A stretch of 64,000 nucleotides of DNA from Halomonas halophila (GCF_030406665.1 NZ_CP129121.1:868001-932000); one strand, 5' to 3'. Numbered from the stretch's first letter, positions 49,018 to 57,236 are shown. Notes: a model not told the origin generated them from the sequence alone. Translations and numbers: made by a program.

Positions 49018-51168
49018 ATGACCCAGGCCAATGGACTGCAGTTCACCCTGAGCCTCACGGGGGCCGAGGAAGCCGACCTGGCCGTCGTCGACTTCACCCA
49101 TGAAGAGGCGCTCTCGGCGCCCTTCCACCTGCGGGTGCGCTTCGCCAGCCGCGTCGCCGACCTCTCGCCGGCATCGCTGCTCGACCGCCCGGCGAGCCTG
49201 ACCGTATGGCAGGACGGCGTGGCCCAGCGCCGGGTCCACGGCATCGTGGCCGAATTCGGCCGCGGCGACCGCGGCCATCGCCGCAGCTTCTACGAGGTGG
49301 TGATTCGCCCCTCGCTGTGGCGACTCTCGCTGCGCCAGAACTCGCGCATCTACCAACGCGTCTCGCCGCTCACGATCCTCAACACCGTGTGCGAGGAGCG
49401 CGGCCTGACCGACGTGGCCTTCGCGGTGACCCGCGAGCCGGCCGAGCGCGAGTATTGCGTGCAGTATCGCGAGACCGACCTCGAGTTCCTCGAGCGCCTG
49501 GCCGCCGAGGAAGGGCTGTTCTATTTCCACGAGTTCGAGGACGCCGACCTCGGCGCCCATCGACTGGTGTTCGCCGACGATCCCCAGGTGCTCACCGGCC
49601 TCGGCGAGCGCAGCTATCACCACCGCGCCGGCGGCACGCCGCCCCAGCGCCATCTGCGGCGGCTGACCCAGACCGCCCGGGTGCGTCCGGCCCGGGCCCA
49701 GCTCAAGGACTATTCGTTCAAGCAGCCGGCCTATTCACAGTTACATCAGGCTCAGCTGCACGATCGGGAGGCCGCGGGGCTGGACGCCCACTCGCAGCGG
49801 ACGGACTACGAACACTACGACTATCCGGGCCGCTACAAGGCCGACGCCTCGGGCCGGGCCTTCACCCGCCACCGGCTCGAGCACCTGCGCCACGACGCCC
49901 TGACCCTCGACGGCGAGAGCGATCTGCCGGAACTGGCTCCGGGCGCGCGCTTCACCCTGGCCGATCATGACGTCGGCGAGTTCAACCGCGGCTGGCAGGT
50001 CATCAAGGTGGTCCACCAGGGCGAGCAGCCCCAGGCCCTCGAGGAAGATGCCGTGCAGGCGCAAGGCCTGCGGGGGCGGGCAGGCTCAGAAGCCATGACG
50101 CGGTATCACAACACCCTGAGCCTGACCCCGGACGACGCCGCCTGGCGCCCCGCGCCGCGGCCCAAGCCGCGGGTCGACGGCCCCCAGGTGGCCTTCGTGG
50201 TCGGCCCCGAGGGCGAGGAGATCCATTGCGACGAGCATGGCCGCGTGCGCTGCCAGTTCCCCTGGGACCGCTATGCCGGGGCCGATACCGCCGGGGCGAG
50301 CGGCGAAGCCGCTGTAGAGAGTGCCAGCGCCTGGCTGCGCGTGAGCCAGGGCTGGGCCGGCGGCGGCTACGGCATGATGGCGATCCCGCGCATCGGCCAC
50401 GAGGTGATCGTCTCCTTCCTCGAGGGCGACCCGGACCAGCCGCTGATCACCGGGCGCACCTATCACGCGGTGAATACGCCGCCGTATTCGCTGCCGGAAC
50501 ACAAGACGCGCACCGTGCTGCGAACCCAGACCCACCAGGGCGAGGGCTTCAACGAACTGCGCTTCGAGGACCAGCACGACCAGGAACAGATCTGGTGGCA
50601 CGCCCAGAAGGATCTGGAACTGCTGACCGAGAATGACCGCACCGAGGAGATCCGTCGCGACAGCGATCTCGGGATCAAACGCGACCGCATCTCCGAGATC
50701 GACCGCGACGATCACCACACCGTGCACGGCGAGCGGCGCGAGAAGAGCGACGGCGCCCAGCACCTGACCGTCGACGGCAGCCTGCACCTCAGCGCCGGCC
50801 AGGCCTGGCTCACCGAGAGCGGCCGCGAGCTGCACATCAAGGCCGGCCAGAAGGCGGTGCTGGAGGCCGGCAGCGAGCTGACCCTGGCCGCCGGCGGCAG
50901 CTTCCTCAAGATCGACGGCGGCGGCATCACCATCGTCGGCCCCAGCATCAAGGTGAACGCCGGCGGTAGCCCCGGCAGCGGCACCGGGCAGGGCGCCCAG
51001 GCGCCGTTACGGCCCGGGCATGCCGAGCCGGAGGTGCATGAAGCGATCGCTCCCAGTCGGCGTGAAGCCACGCTGGCGACCACGTTGATACCGCCGAATG
51101 TATGCGAGGAGTGCTGGAAGAAGGCGCTCGCCGAGGGGCAGTTTCTGATTCCGGGAGACGAGACATGA
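49018..51168 (+). CDS. vgrG: T6SS spike protein VgrG
   Basis: The trimeric tip of the T6SS, 716 residues. The N-terminal gp27-like part has FTLSLTGAEEADLAVVDFTHEE and YREFCV-type segments (EYCVQYRETDLEFLERLAAEEGLFYFHEF); the gp5 OB domain is at VGPEGEEIHCDEHGRVRCQFPWDR, SAWLRVSQGWAGGGYGMMAIPRIGHEVIVSFLEGDPDQPLITGRTY; the C-terminal needle/DUF2345 beta-helix follows. The last ~50 residues after IKVNAGG are a Pro/Gly-rich extension ending VCEECWKKALAEGQFLIPGDET, a likely docking site for effector or adaptor. AGGAGGG precedes the start. Confidence 0.95.
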   Translation: MTQANGLQFTLSLTGAEEADLAVVDFTHEEALSAPFHLRVRFASRVADLSPASLLDRPASLTVWQDGVAQRRVHGIVAEFGRGDRGHRRSFYEVVIRPSLWRLSLRQNSRIYQRVSPLTILNTVCEERGLTDVAFAVTREPAEREYCVQYRETDLEFLERLAAEEGLFYFHEFEDADLGAHRLVFADDPQVLTGLGERSYHHRAGGTPPQRHLRRLTQTARVRPARAQLKDYSFKQPAYSQLHQAQLHDREAAGLDAHSQRTDYEHYDYPGRYKADASGRAFTRHRLEHLRHDALTLDGESDLPELAPGARFTLADHDVGEFNRGWQVIKVVHQGEQPQALEEDAVQAQGLRGRAGSEAMTRYHNTLSLTPDDAAWRPAPRPKPRVDGPQVAFVVGPEGEEIHCDEHGRVRCQFPWDRYAGADTAGASGEAAVESASAWLRVSQGWAGGGYGMMAIPRIGHEVIVSFLEGDPDQPLITGRTYHAVNTPPYSLPEHKTRTVLRTQTHQGEGFNELRFEDQHDQEQIWWHAQKDLELLTENDRTEEIRRDSDLGIKRDRISEIDRDDHHTVHGERREKSDGAQHLTVDGSLHLSAGQAWLTESGRELHIKAGQKAVLEAGSELTLAAGGSFLKIDGGGITIVGPSIKVNAGGSPGSGTGQGAQAPLRPGHAEPEVHEAIAPSRREATLATTLIPPNVCEECWKKALAEGQFLIPGDET

Positions 51169-52004
51169 TGAGGGCGTTGAGGCCCGATACCTGGCGGAAC
51201 GTCGAAGCCCCTGACAGTCACCGCTATGCCCTGATAGAGATGGGGGCGTTGCCCCGAGCGACGCGGACGGCACTGGTTGACGCCGCCGATGGACATTATT
51301 GGTCATTGATACGTGGCACTCAGCAGGAGCACTTGATCAGAGAAGGACCTTGGCTGATGGCGTTGCCCGATAGCGAGGGTGGGCAGCAAGGCTGGGATGG
51401 CATGGAATGCGGGCTGATGGCATGGCTGGAAAGCCTCCAATCCGGCGATTCGTTAGCTCGCCAGCTGGCCCCTGCCATGACCGTGATGTCACCTGAGGGG
51501 AAGCCCTGGCTAATGCGTTTCTATCTGCCCTCGATGATCCAAGCCCTCCACGAGGCGAATTCAAGGTCCTGGTATCGGGATCTCTTCAATGGCATCGAAC
51601 GCTGGTGGTATCCCACATCGGAGGAGGGGTGGCAAGCCCTGGCTGGCCTGCCGGATGATGGCTCGAGGCACGATGTCTGGCGGCTCGACTGTGATGCCCA
51701 TCTTTGGGATTCGCTCAAGGGGAACACCGAGGCCACGGCGTTGACCGCACAGCTCGTGAGCGAGATACCGGAACTGTTCGAGAACATCTGCCCATGTGAT
51801 CGTCCGGGATGCGTTGCCAAGGCGCTGTTTGCTGCCGATGAAGCAAAGCTGTCACGCCCTGAGGATCGCAGGATCTATGTCTATCTCTGGTTGGAAAAAG
51901 GCAAAGCCTTCATGCAAAGCGATTCGATGAGGCAGTGCCTTGAACAGGCGGCATACGGTGATACAGCATTGCTTGAATGCCTTCAAACGCGAGAGGAATA
52001 TTGA
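51165..52004 (+). CDS. DUF4123 T6SS adaptor (effector chaperone)
   Basis: DUF4123 proteins (Tap/TEC) load effectors onto the cognate VgrG. The 279 residues read YALIEMGA, YWSLIRGTQQEHLIREGPWLMAL, PWLMRFYLPSMIQALHEAN and RWWYPTSEEGW, the DUF4123 pattern (residues ~20-150); the C-terminal part has ENICPCDRPGC. It overlaps the vgrG stop (ATGATGA), so it is translationally coupled. Codon use becomes visibly less GC-rich from here to 54300. Confidence 0.82.
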   Translation: MMRALRPDTWRNVEAPDSHRYALIEMGALPRATRTALVDAADGHYWSLIRGTQQEHLIREGPWLMALPDSEGGQQGWDGMECGLMAWLESLQSGDSLARQLAPAMTVMSPEGKPWLMRFYLPSMIQALHEANSRSWYRDLFNGIERWWYPTSEEGWQALAGLPDDGSRHDVWRLDCDAHLWDSLKGNTEATALTAQLVSEIPELFENICPCDRPGCVAKALFAADEAKLSRPEDRRIYVYLWLEKGKAFMQSDSMRQCLEQAAYGDTALLECLQTREEY

Positions 52005-52006
52005 CC

Positions 52007-52465
52007 ATGCTGGTGCGCTGGGTATTTAGACGGATATTTCGGGACGTGCCCACCTGGATAAAGGTGGCAGTCGTGCTAGCAGTTCTCGCTTACGTCGGTT
52101 GGTATAACTTTATCCGAATGCCGACCGGTGGATCATTGGTAGGGCACAAGTATATAGAGCGTCCGATCTATAGTTATTGGGTTGACGATAATTGGGGGGG
52201 TAATGGTGGCGTTACCTGCTGTTGGTCCTTCTCAGGGGATACTGCCGAAGTAGTTTGGATCCTCAGCATGTCTAGAGCGCAACAAGAGCAAGGAATGGAG
52301 CAAGAACGTCATAGTGTGACGCAACCCATGCCGGAACGTACTCGAGAAGACCGATATCTGCACGTTTACTTTCTTCCAGGTAACCGGGTAGAGCTTGCAT
52401 GGAGTCCAAGCTTAGGTTCTCCCTTGGAGGGTGAGCTTGAGCAGGAGTATCCTCAGGATGATTGA
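52007..52465 (+). CDS. membrane-anchored DUF3304-like protein, probable immunity protein
   Basis: 152 residues: a short basic N-terminus, one TM helix (~17-36, KVAVVLAVLAYVGWYNFI), then a presumably periplasmic domain with GHKYIERPIYSYWVDDNWGGNGGVTCCWSF, matching the DUF3304 pattern (Gly-rich then CC), which I know as a frequent neighbour of T6SS Tle1-type lipases. Lipase immunity proteins act in the periplasm, consistent with this topology. It begins 2 bases after the DUF4123 stop with GAGAGGAA upstream and overlaps the effector start by 8 bases. The immunity role is inferred from position. Confidence 0.6.
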   Translation: MLVRWVFRRIFRDVPTWIKVAVVLAVLAYVGWYNFIRMPTGGSLVGHKYIERPIYSYWVDDNWGGNGGVTCCWSFSGDTAEVVWILSMSRAQQEQGMEQERHSVTQPMPERTREDRYLHVYFLPGNRVELAWSPSLGSPLEGELEQEYPQDD

Positions 52466-54290
52466 TCAACAGACGCTAGAGCGGTGTCAGGCGATTAACG
52501 CTCGGGCAGATGATCAGAGTGCTCCATCCACAGGAGTCGACTGCCGATTAACTTTGGAAATGGGGTTCTTTTTCGACGGCATTGGACGTCACTTGGAGCA
52601 GGATGTTAAGGACGGTCGTGTAAGCAATATTGGCCGCTTGTTTCTGTCGCACCCATACGAAGATCAAAATACTCTCTCGACGCATTTTTTTAAATCCTAT
52701 TTTTCTGGTTTAGGTACTTCCTATGAGACTACAGCCAGTGAAAGTTTAGAGGGGACGCTCCAGCGTGGCTCCAGCGAAGTGGCAGATAGCGTTGAAGGAC
52801 ATATCCGTGGTGGTGTGACGGGAGCTGTCAAGGAGGCCGTTTTTAATACTGATGGCGGCGCATGGTGGGAGGTGTTAGGTCGTTCATGGAGGGGCTCGTT
52901 GACCAAACCATGGGAATGGGTCAAGAGCCTCAAAGATGGCGCTATTCGTACTGGTGCCGAAGTCTTCGAACCGATTCGCGATAACCCCCTTCCCGCCAAT
53001 ATGATCATGAGTGGAGCGGCAACACGCCAGTCTGCCGCCATCGAGCAGTTTCGTAGCGCGGTAAGCGAGGCGGCCGCGAGTAGTGAGATGCCTCTAGAAA
53101 AGGTTCGGGTCTCGATCTTCGGGTTCGATTTCGGTGCCGCTATGGCGAAGGCCTTCGTTCGGGAGGTTCTGGAAGACGTCTGTGAGTCAGTGGACGACCG
53201 CTATGAGTTCGAAGGGGCCGAGGTGCAGGTCGTCTTTGCAGGACTCTTCGATTGCATCGACCGCACTCTCCCCTCGCTGGGCCCGCTGGATTCGTTTCAT
53301 CCGTTGGCGCCCGTTCTCGACGATGGCGGGCCGCTCCATCCAGGCTGTCGTCGGGCATTGCATCTCATTGCCGCGCACGAGCAGCGTTTCTATCGTCGCT
53401 GTCGCCCGCTTGGCCCGTTGCAGAGCCACTGGCGAGAGATCCTCCAGCCCGGGATCAGTGAAAATATCGGCGGCGGCCTGAAGCCTGATGAGCAGAAAGT
53501 CAGCGCCGAGCTATCGCAGGCGGCGCTTCATCGTATGTATCGCAATGCTAAGCGATCAGGTGTGCCATTTCCTAGTTTGGAAGACTTGCAAGAGCAGGAT
53601 GTTGTTACGTCGAGGCTGTTTGAGCTCAATGACCAAGTTGACGATTACTCACTAGTCGCTTTGCGACGCTATTATGAACGACTTTCCGATGGTGCGCTGA
53701 GCCCCAGCGAAGAAAATTTCCAGAAACATACCCTGTTTTATCTGGTTTGGCTGGCGCACCGCTATCGAGAGTACCAGGCGAATCGTCAAGCGTTAGAATC
53801 TCAGCTTGAAGAACTTCCCGATCGCACCGCGAGTGGAATACTCGGGGTGCCGGCAGCCTCTCTGACACGCTCTCCCGATGAATGGGAAAACATCGAAATA
53901 GAGGCTGAAGAGGCCAAGCAAGGGTTAGAGCAGCTGGAGGAGAAGTGGGGCTGGCTGGAGGATGTGGATCAGGAAGCTCAACAGATCCGTGCGCTTTACC
54001 AGTCGAGCGATGGCGCGACGCGGCGCCAAGCACGCGTGACGCTAAGTGGGGAGTATCGTATGGCGGAAACCTGGTGGAATTGGACACGGGAATCCGAACC
54101 GCCGGGGTTGCCTGAAGAAGTGTCGTTGCTGTTTGATTACGGTTTGCATGATATGCGACCCGAACAATCGCTGATGAACGACTTGCTGAGTATGTTTGAG
54201 AGCTATCACTTCTTCGCCTGGCGGCATCTGGATGCGCCTGAGCCTGAAGAAGACTCGAGTTTCGACTCACTCGTTGAGTTGATGCCCTAG
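52458..54290 (+). CDS. T6SS Tle1-like (DUF2235-type) lipase-fold effector, nucleophile replaced
   Basis: A 610-residue protein with no signal peptide. FFFDGIGRHLEQD (residues ~37-49) matches the FFFDGTxxN start of DUF2235/Tle1 phospholipases; VSIFGFDFGAAMAKAF (~217-232) corresponds to the GFSRGAAxARxF nucleophile elbow, but Asp224 stands where Ser is expected; GLFDCIDRT (Asp265) and LFDYGLHD (His564) correspond to the other catalytic segments. The middle (~450-520) is a coiled coil. ATG 52458 is preferred (AGGAG at 52443-52447); GTG 52431 would be in-frame. Codon use is AT-richer than the genome, a sign of transfer. Delivered probably by VgrG with the DUF4123 adaptor. Confidence 0.7.
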   Translation: MIDQQTLERCQAINARADDQSAPSTGVDCRLTLEMGFFFDGIGRHLEQDVKDGRVSNIGRLFLSHPYEDQNTLSTHFFKSYFSGLGTSYETTASESLEGTLQRGSSEVADSVEGHIRGGVTGAVKEAVFNTDGGAWWEVLGRSWRGSLTKPWEWVKSLKDGAIRTGAEVFEPIRDNPLPANMIMSGAATRQSAAIEQFRSAVSEAAASSEMPLEKVRVSIFGFDFGAAMAKAFVREVLEDVCESVDDRYEFEGAEVQVVFAGLFDCIDRTLPSLGPLDSFHPLAPVLDDGGPLHPGCRRALHLIAAHEQRFYRRCRPLGPLQSHWREILQPGISENIGGGLKPDEQKVSAELSQAALHRMYRNAKRSGVPFPSLEDLQEQDVVTSRLFELNDQVDDYSLVALRRYYERLSDGALSPSEENFQKHTLFYLVWLAHRYREYQANRQALESQLEELPDRTASGILGVPAASLTRSPDEWENIEIEAEEAKQGLEQLEEKWGWLEDVDQEAQQIRALYQSSDGATRRQARVTLSGEYRMAETWWNWTRESEPPGLPEEVSLLFDYGLHDMRPEQSLMNDLLSMFESYHFFAWRHLDAPEPEEDSSFDSLVELMP

Positions 54291-54335
54291 AAATAAAAAC
54301 ATTACACATGGTGCGTTAACTATTCGCTGTGTTTC

Positions 54336-55244
54336 GAGACGGTAGCCAAGGGCTTCGCGGGAGCCAGCGCGGCCTTGGCCGCCGAGACCGGCCTCAGCGT
54401 CGATCAGAACGGCGTCTCTATCGTCGGCCTCGATCGCGCCACGCAGGCCGGGACGGCCGCCTCCTTCAAGGCCTTCGCCGGCGTCGGCATCACGGTGCAG
54501 TGCAGCGTGGCGCTGCGCTGGAAGCCGCCGCAGGACATTCTTCAGCGCCTGCCCAAGTACGCCGCCCTGGACGAGCTGGGCATGCTCCGCGAGCCGCTCG
54601 ACGACTGGGGCGAGCTATCCAAGGCGACCCTGGCCGCCGAGGCCCTGGCTGGCATCGGCGCCGAGGCGGACTTCCAGATCGGTCTGATCGACGGCAAGTT
54701 CGTGCTCACCCTCAAGGCTCGGCTGGTGCTCAAGGGCGGCATCGGCGGCAAGTTCAGCGTCGAACTCGATCCCGACCGGTTGGACCCCTGGATGGGCATG
54801 CTGCACCAGGCGCTGGTGGATAACGACTACGAGGTCGTCGACTGGATCACGCCCGCCGCCTTCGACGGCTTCAGCAAGCTGTTCTTCATGCAGACGATGC
54901 TGATGGTGGACGTCGGCATGCTGGCGCTGCGAGGCATCGACTTCGTCAACGATCTGTATGCCGACTTCACCCGCTCGGATCGGGCCGGCCCGATTGCCTA
55001 TGCCATCGTCGACACGGCCTCTAACCCAGAGAGAGAAAGTCAGCTGAAGGCCTGGGTGCAGCAGTTACCACCGGAAGCCTTGGGGCCCCTGCTGCATGTT
55101 CTAAGGGCTTCCCCGGGCTTCTTCGGCTATGACGTTGACGACCAAAGCTACGATCGTGGTCAAGCTATCGACCTGCAGCAAATTGCCATCGCCCAATGCC
55201 TAGATGTCGGGTCCCGTGTGATTGACTACCCGCTTGGTGAATAA
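54336..55244 (+). pseudogene. 5'-truncated T6SS effector-like gene, 3' end hit by IS481
   Basis: High-GC coding sequence resumes abruptly at about 54336 in a frame with no credible start (the frame is open from 54297; a TTG at 54375 is the first possible initiator). It reads ETVAKGFAGASAALAAETG, then LKARLVLKGGIGGKFSVEL and VDWITPAAFDGFSKLFFMQT. The pattern resembles the C-terminal half of large multidomain T6SS toxins (VasX-like/BTH_I2691-like), but I am not certain. The IS element supplies the last 14 codons (after ~55203). Without the IS, the frame would have ended at 56315-56317. Confidence 0.6.
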
Positions 55245-56189
55245 CTCCGGCCGCTTGGCCTGCCATTCCTTCATCGCTGCAATCGGTGATTGATGATGCA
55301 GCGCCTTCTGAGGGATGTGGTGATTGTACAGCCAAGCGTAGCGTTTGAGCGTCTGCTCCAGATCCTCGCCTGAGGTATAGCGCCGGGTCGCCAGCACGTC
55401 ACTGATGCGGCCGTTGAACCGCTCCACCATACCGTTCGTCTGTGGCCTTCCCGGCTTGATCAGGCGATGTTCGATATCATGGGCCTGGCACTCCTGGTCG
55501 AAGGGGTGGCGGCCGCTGGGCTTGCGCTCACCTGCCCGTGTGAAGCGATCGGTGAACGACTTGCCGTTGTCAGTGAGTACCGTCTGGATCGTGAAGGGAG
55601 CTTTCTCCTCGACGCACCTCATGAACGCCTTGGCATCCTTGGCAGACTGGCTTCGCCTGATCTCCAGATAGACCCAGCGTGTGGCACGGTCGATGGCGAC
55701 GTACAGGTAGCGCTTCTGCTCCTCATCAGGCATCTGAGGCAGGTGCTTGATGTCGATATGCACGTACCCGGGCTCGTAGTCCTTGAAGGGCTTGTGCCGG
55801 GGCTTCCCATCATCGCCAGCGTCCTGCCGAGCCAGTTCTGCCAGTGTCGGCACCTCGCGCCGCTGGAGCATGCGGTGTAGGCCTGAGCGGGACAGTCGAG
55901 GGTTCAGGAACTCACGTGCCACGACGAGCAGATCATCCAGACCGAGGCGCAGGAATTCACGAGCGGCGATCAGCACCTCCTCCTGCTCAGACGAGAGGGT
56001 GGCGAGTAGGTTGTGACGCGTGTGCGGTCGGTCATGGACATCGTTGCGGTACCGCCAGCGGCGGATGGTCGCGTGGGAGACACCATACTGGCGGGCCAGC
56101 TCGCTATCCGTGATGCTGGACGGTGCCGCCTGGATTTCAGCACGGATCTTCGGTGTCGTGGTGGCCTGCTTATGCAGCTTGATGTCCAT
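55200..56189 (-). CDS. IS481-family transposase (DDE)
   Basis: A 329-residue DDE recombinase. The N-terminus is a helix-turn-helix (SELARQYGVSHATIRRWRYRNDVHDR); the catalytic core has VHIDIKHLPQMPDEE (first Asp), TVLTDNGKSFTDRF (second Asp) and NGMVERFNGRISDVL (Glu), with HHQSPIAAMKEW near the end. The reading frame appears intact. Its stop codon TAG is not in the element but is made by the flanking target CTAG (bases 55200-55203). Confidence 0.92.
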   Translation of the reverse strand: MDIKLHKQATTTPKIRAEIQAAPSSITDSELARQYGVSHATIRRWRYRNDVHDRPHTRHNLLATLSSEQEEVLIAAREFLRLGLDDLLVVAREFLNPRLSRSGLHRMLQRREVPTLAELARQDAGDDGKPRHKPFKDYEPGYVHIDIKHLPQMPDEEQKRYLYVAIDRATRWVYLEIRRSQSAKDAKAFMRCVEEKAPFTIQTVLTDNGKSFTDRFTRAGERKPSGRHPFDQECQAHDIEHRLIKPGRPQTNGMVERFNGRISDVLATRRYTSGEDLEQTLKRYAWLYNHHIPQKALHHQSPIAAMKEWQAKRPELFTKRVVNHTGPDI

Positions 56190-56280
56190 GAACCTGCTCC
56201 CGAATGAATTGCTTTAGAAGCTCTCTGGCTGCCAGCAGAGGATAACTCCTATAGCTCATTTGATCATCCGGGACCCTACA
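55205..56280 (-). mobile_element. IS481-family insertion sequence in a CTAG target
   Basis: About 1076 bp. The left end TGTCGGGTCCCGTGTGAT (55205) and the right end (reverse complement from 56280) TGTAGGGTCCCGGATGAT are imperfect terminal inverted repeats matching at 15 of 18. It is flanked by CCTAGA (55199-55204) and TCTAGA (56281-56286), in agreement with the NCTAGN target site known for IS481. It contains one transposase gene and has interrupted an effector-like gene. Confidence 0.9.
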
Positions 56281-56286
56281 TCTAGA

Positions 56287-56727
56287 GTGCGGCGGCCATG
56301 GTTCACAGCTTTGCTGATCTTTCCATGGCTGGCACGCTCTCTGTCGGCCTTCGCCCTTGAGCCCGAGGCTCAGGCCGCCAAAGATGAGGGCACGCGTCTC
56401 TACAATATCCATCAATCGACGGCGGCCTTGCCCTATCTCGAGCAGGCCGCTGCTGTCAGCAATCTGTCATCCATATACCACCTGAGCAAAGCGGTTAGTC
56501 CCTTTCCACGCGGCCTGCCTTATGACGCGATGGACTGATCTCTCCAGGCCGTCGAGCATGATTATCCCTATGCCATGCTCTGCCTGTTCCAGGGGGGAGG
56601 CGCCTGCTTGGTCGGCAACGAATGCCCGGAGCTCTGGGGTGAGAAGCTCCTGATTGAACCGCAGGCCTTGGCCGACTCTGCGAGCCGTCGCACGTCCGAC
56701 AGGTCGCATTGGCGTCCTGGCAGTACC
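56287..56727 (+). pseudogene. Sel1-like repeat protein, interrupted by an in-frame stop
   Basis: From GTG 56287 the frame encodes a signal peptide (RRPWFTALLIFPWLARSLSAFA) and then a Sel1/TPR-like repeat (EAQAAKDEGTRLYNIHQSTAALPYLEQAAA). A TGA at 56536-56538 stands where Trp of the conserved AMDW is expected; beyond it the same frame continues with SLQAVEHDYPYAMLCLFQGG up to a stop at 56725-56727. The gene starts at the very edge of the IS481 target duplication. Sel1-like exported proteins serve as immunity proteins for some T6SS lipases, so this may be the remnant of the immunity partner for the gene before it. Confidence 0.65.
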
Positions 56728-56870
56728 TGAGCCCGGCCTTTCCCGCCTTTCCTGCCAGCGGCGCGACCTCTCGCCAGTCCATATGAAGTCACTCGCGGAG
56801 GCTCGATTGGGCCTCGCTACCCCGCCAGTGCGATGCCATCGGGGACCTTCCGTCGTCAGTCTCTATTCAT

Positions 56871-56889
56871 GAAACTGATTCTCATTTTT
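56871..56889. promoter_or_regulatory. Fur box upstream of tssB
   Basis: GAAACTGATTCTCATTTTT; its complement, AAAAATGAGAATCAGTTTC, matches the consensus GATAATGATAATCATTATC at 14 of 19 positions and the receptor box at 41859-41877 at 15 of 19. Located ~400 bases upstream of tssB. Confidence 0.6.
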
Positions 56890-56941
56890 TTGTCGATGTC
56901 CTACGGCTTCGACGGGCTATGTGCGTAATCGCATTGACCTA

Positions 56942-56961
56942 ATGTAAGACATCTCTTACAT
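56942..56961. promoter_or_regulatory. operator-like perfect inverted repeat
   Basis: ATGTAAGA-CATC-TCTTACAT: 8-base perfect arms with 4-base spacing in the AT-rich region upstream of the tss operon, and 2 bases downstream of a candidate -35 (TTGACC). Probably a binding site for a dimeric regulator (for example TetR, GntR or FadR-like); which one cannot be told. Confidence 0.55.
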
Positions 56962-57218
56962 GGCTGTAGGTCAAATCTGTCCTAATTTTGATTGTTGGTT
57001 TTTTGTCGAAAGATGGCGAATTTTAATGGATTTTTGGCGCAAAAATGCCGCTGAAACACTTTGAAACACGATGTGTCGCCACATGGCGTCACGCTGCAGA
57101 GCTGTGCCGTCGGGTGTTAGCGTCACGCACTTCCAAAAGGCGGTAGCCGGTTCATCAAGGCCGCTCGCCGAAATGAAATTTGCCCGCCACATCCCCGTTC
57201 ATGCGATTCACATCGCCT

Positions 57219-57236
57219 GGAGGTGGAGGTGGAGGT
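57219..57236 (+). repeat. three tandem GGAGGT units
   Basis: Three perfect tandem copies of a Shine-Dalgarno-like hexamer lie 55 bases upstream of the tssB start. They do not precede a plausible ORF of their own; the tssB ribosome-binding site is GGGAGAGG (57277-57284). Confidence 0.6.

Noticed and set aside
56467..56792. Small minus-strand ORFs in the Sel1-like pseudogene
   Set aside because: They are antisense to recognisable Sel1-like coding sequence and carry no ribosome-binding site.
57028..57092. Sigma-54-like TGGCGC...TGC and TGGCGT...TGC elements upstream of tssB
   Set aside because: In both, the GG-to-GC distance is 9 rather than 10 bases.
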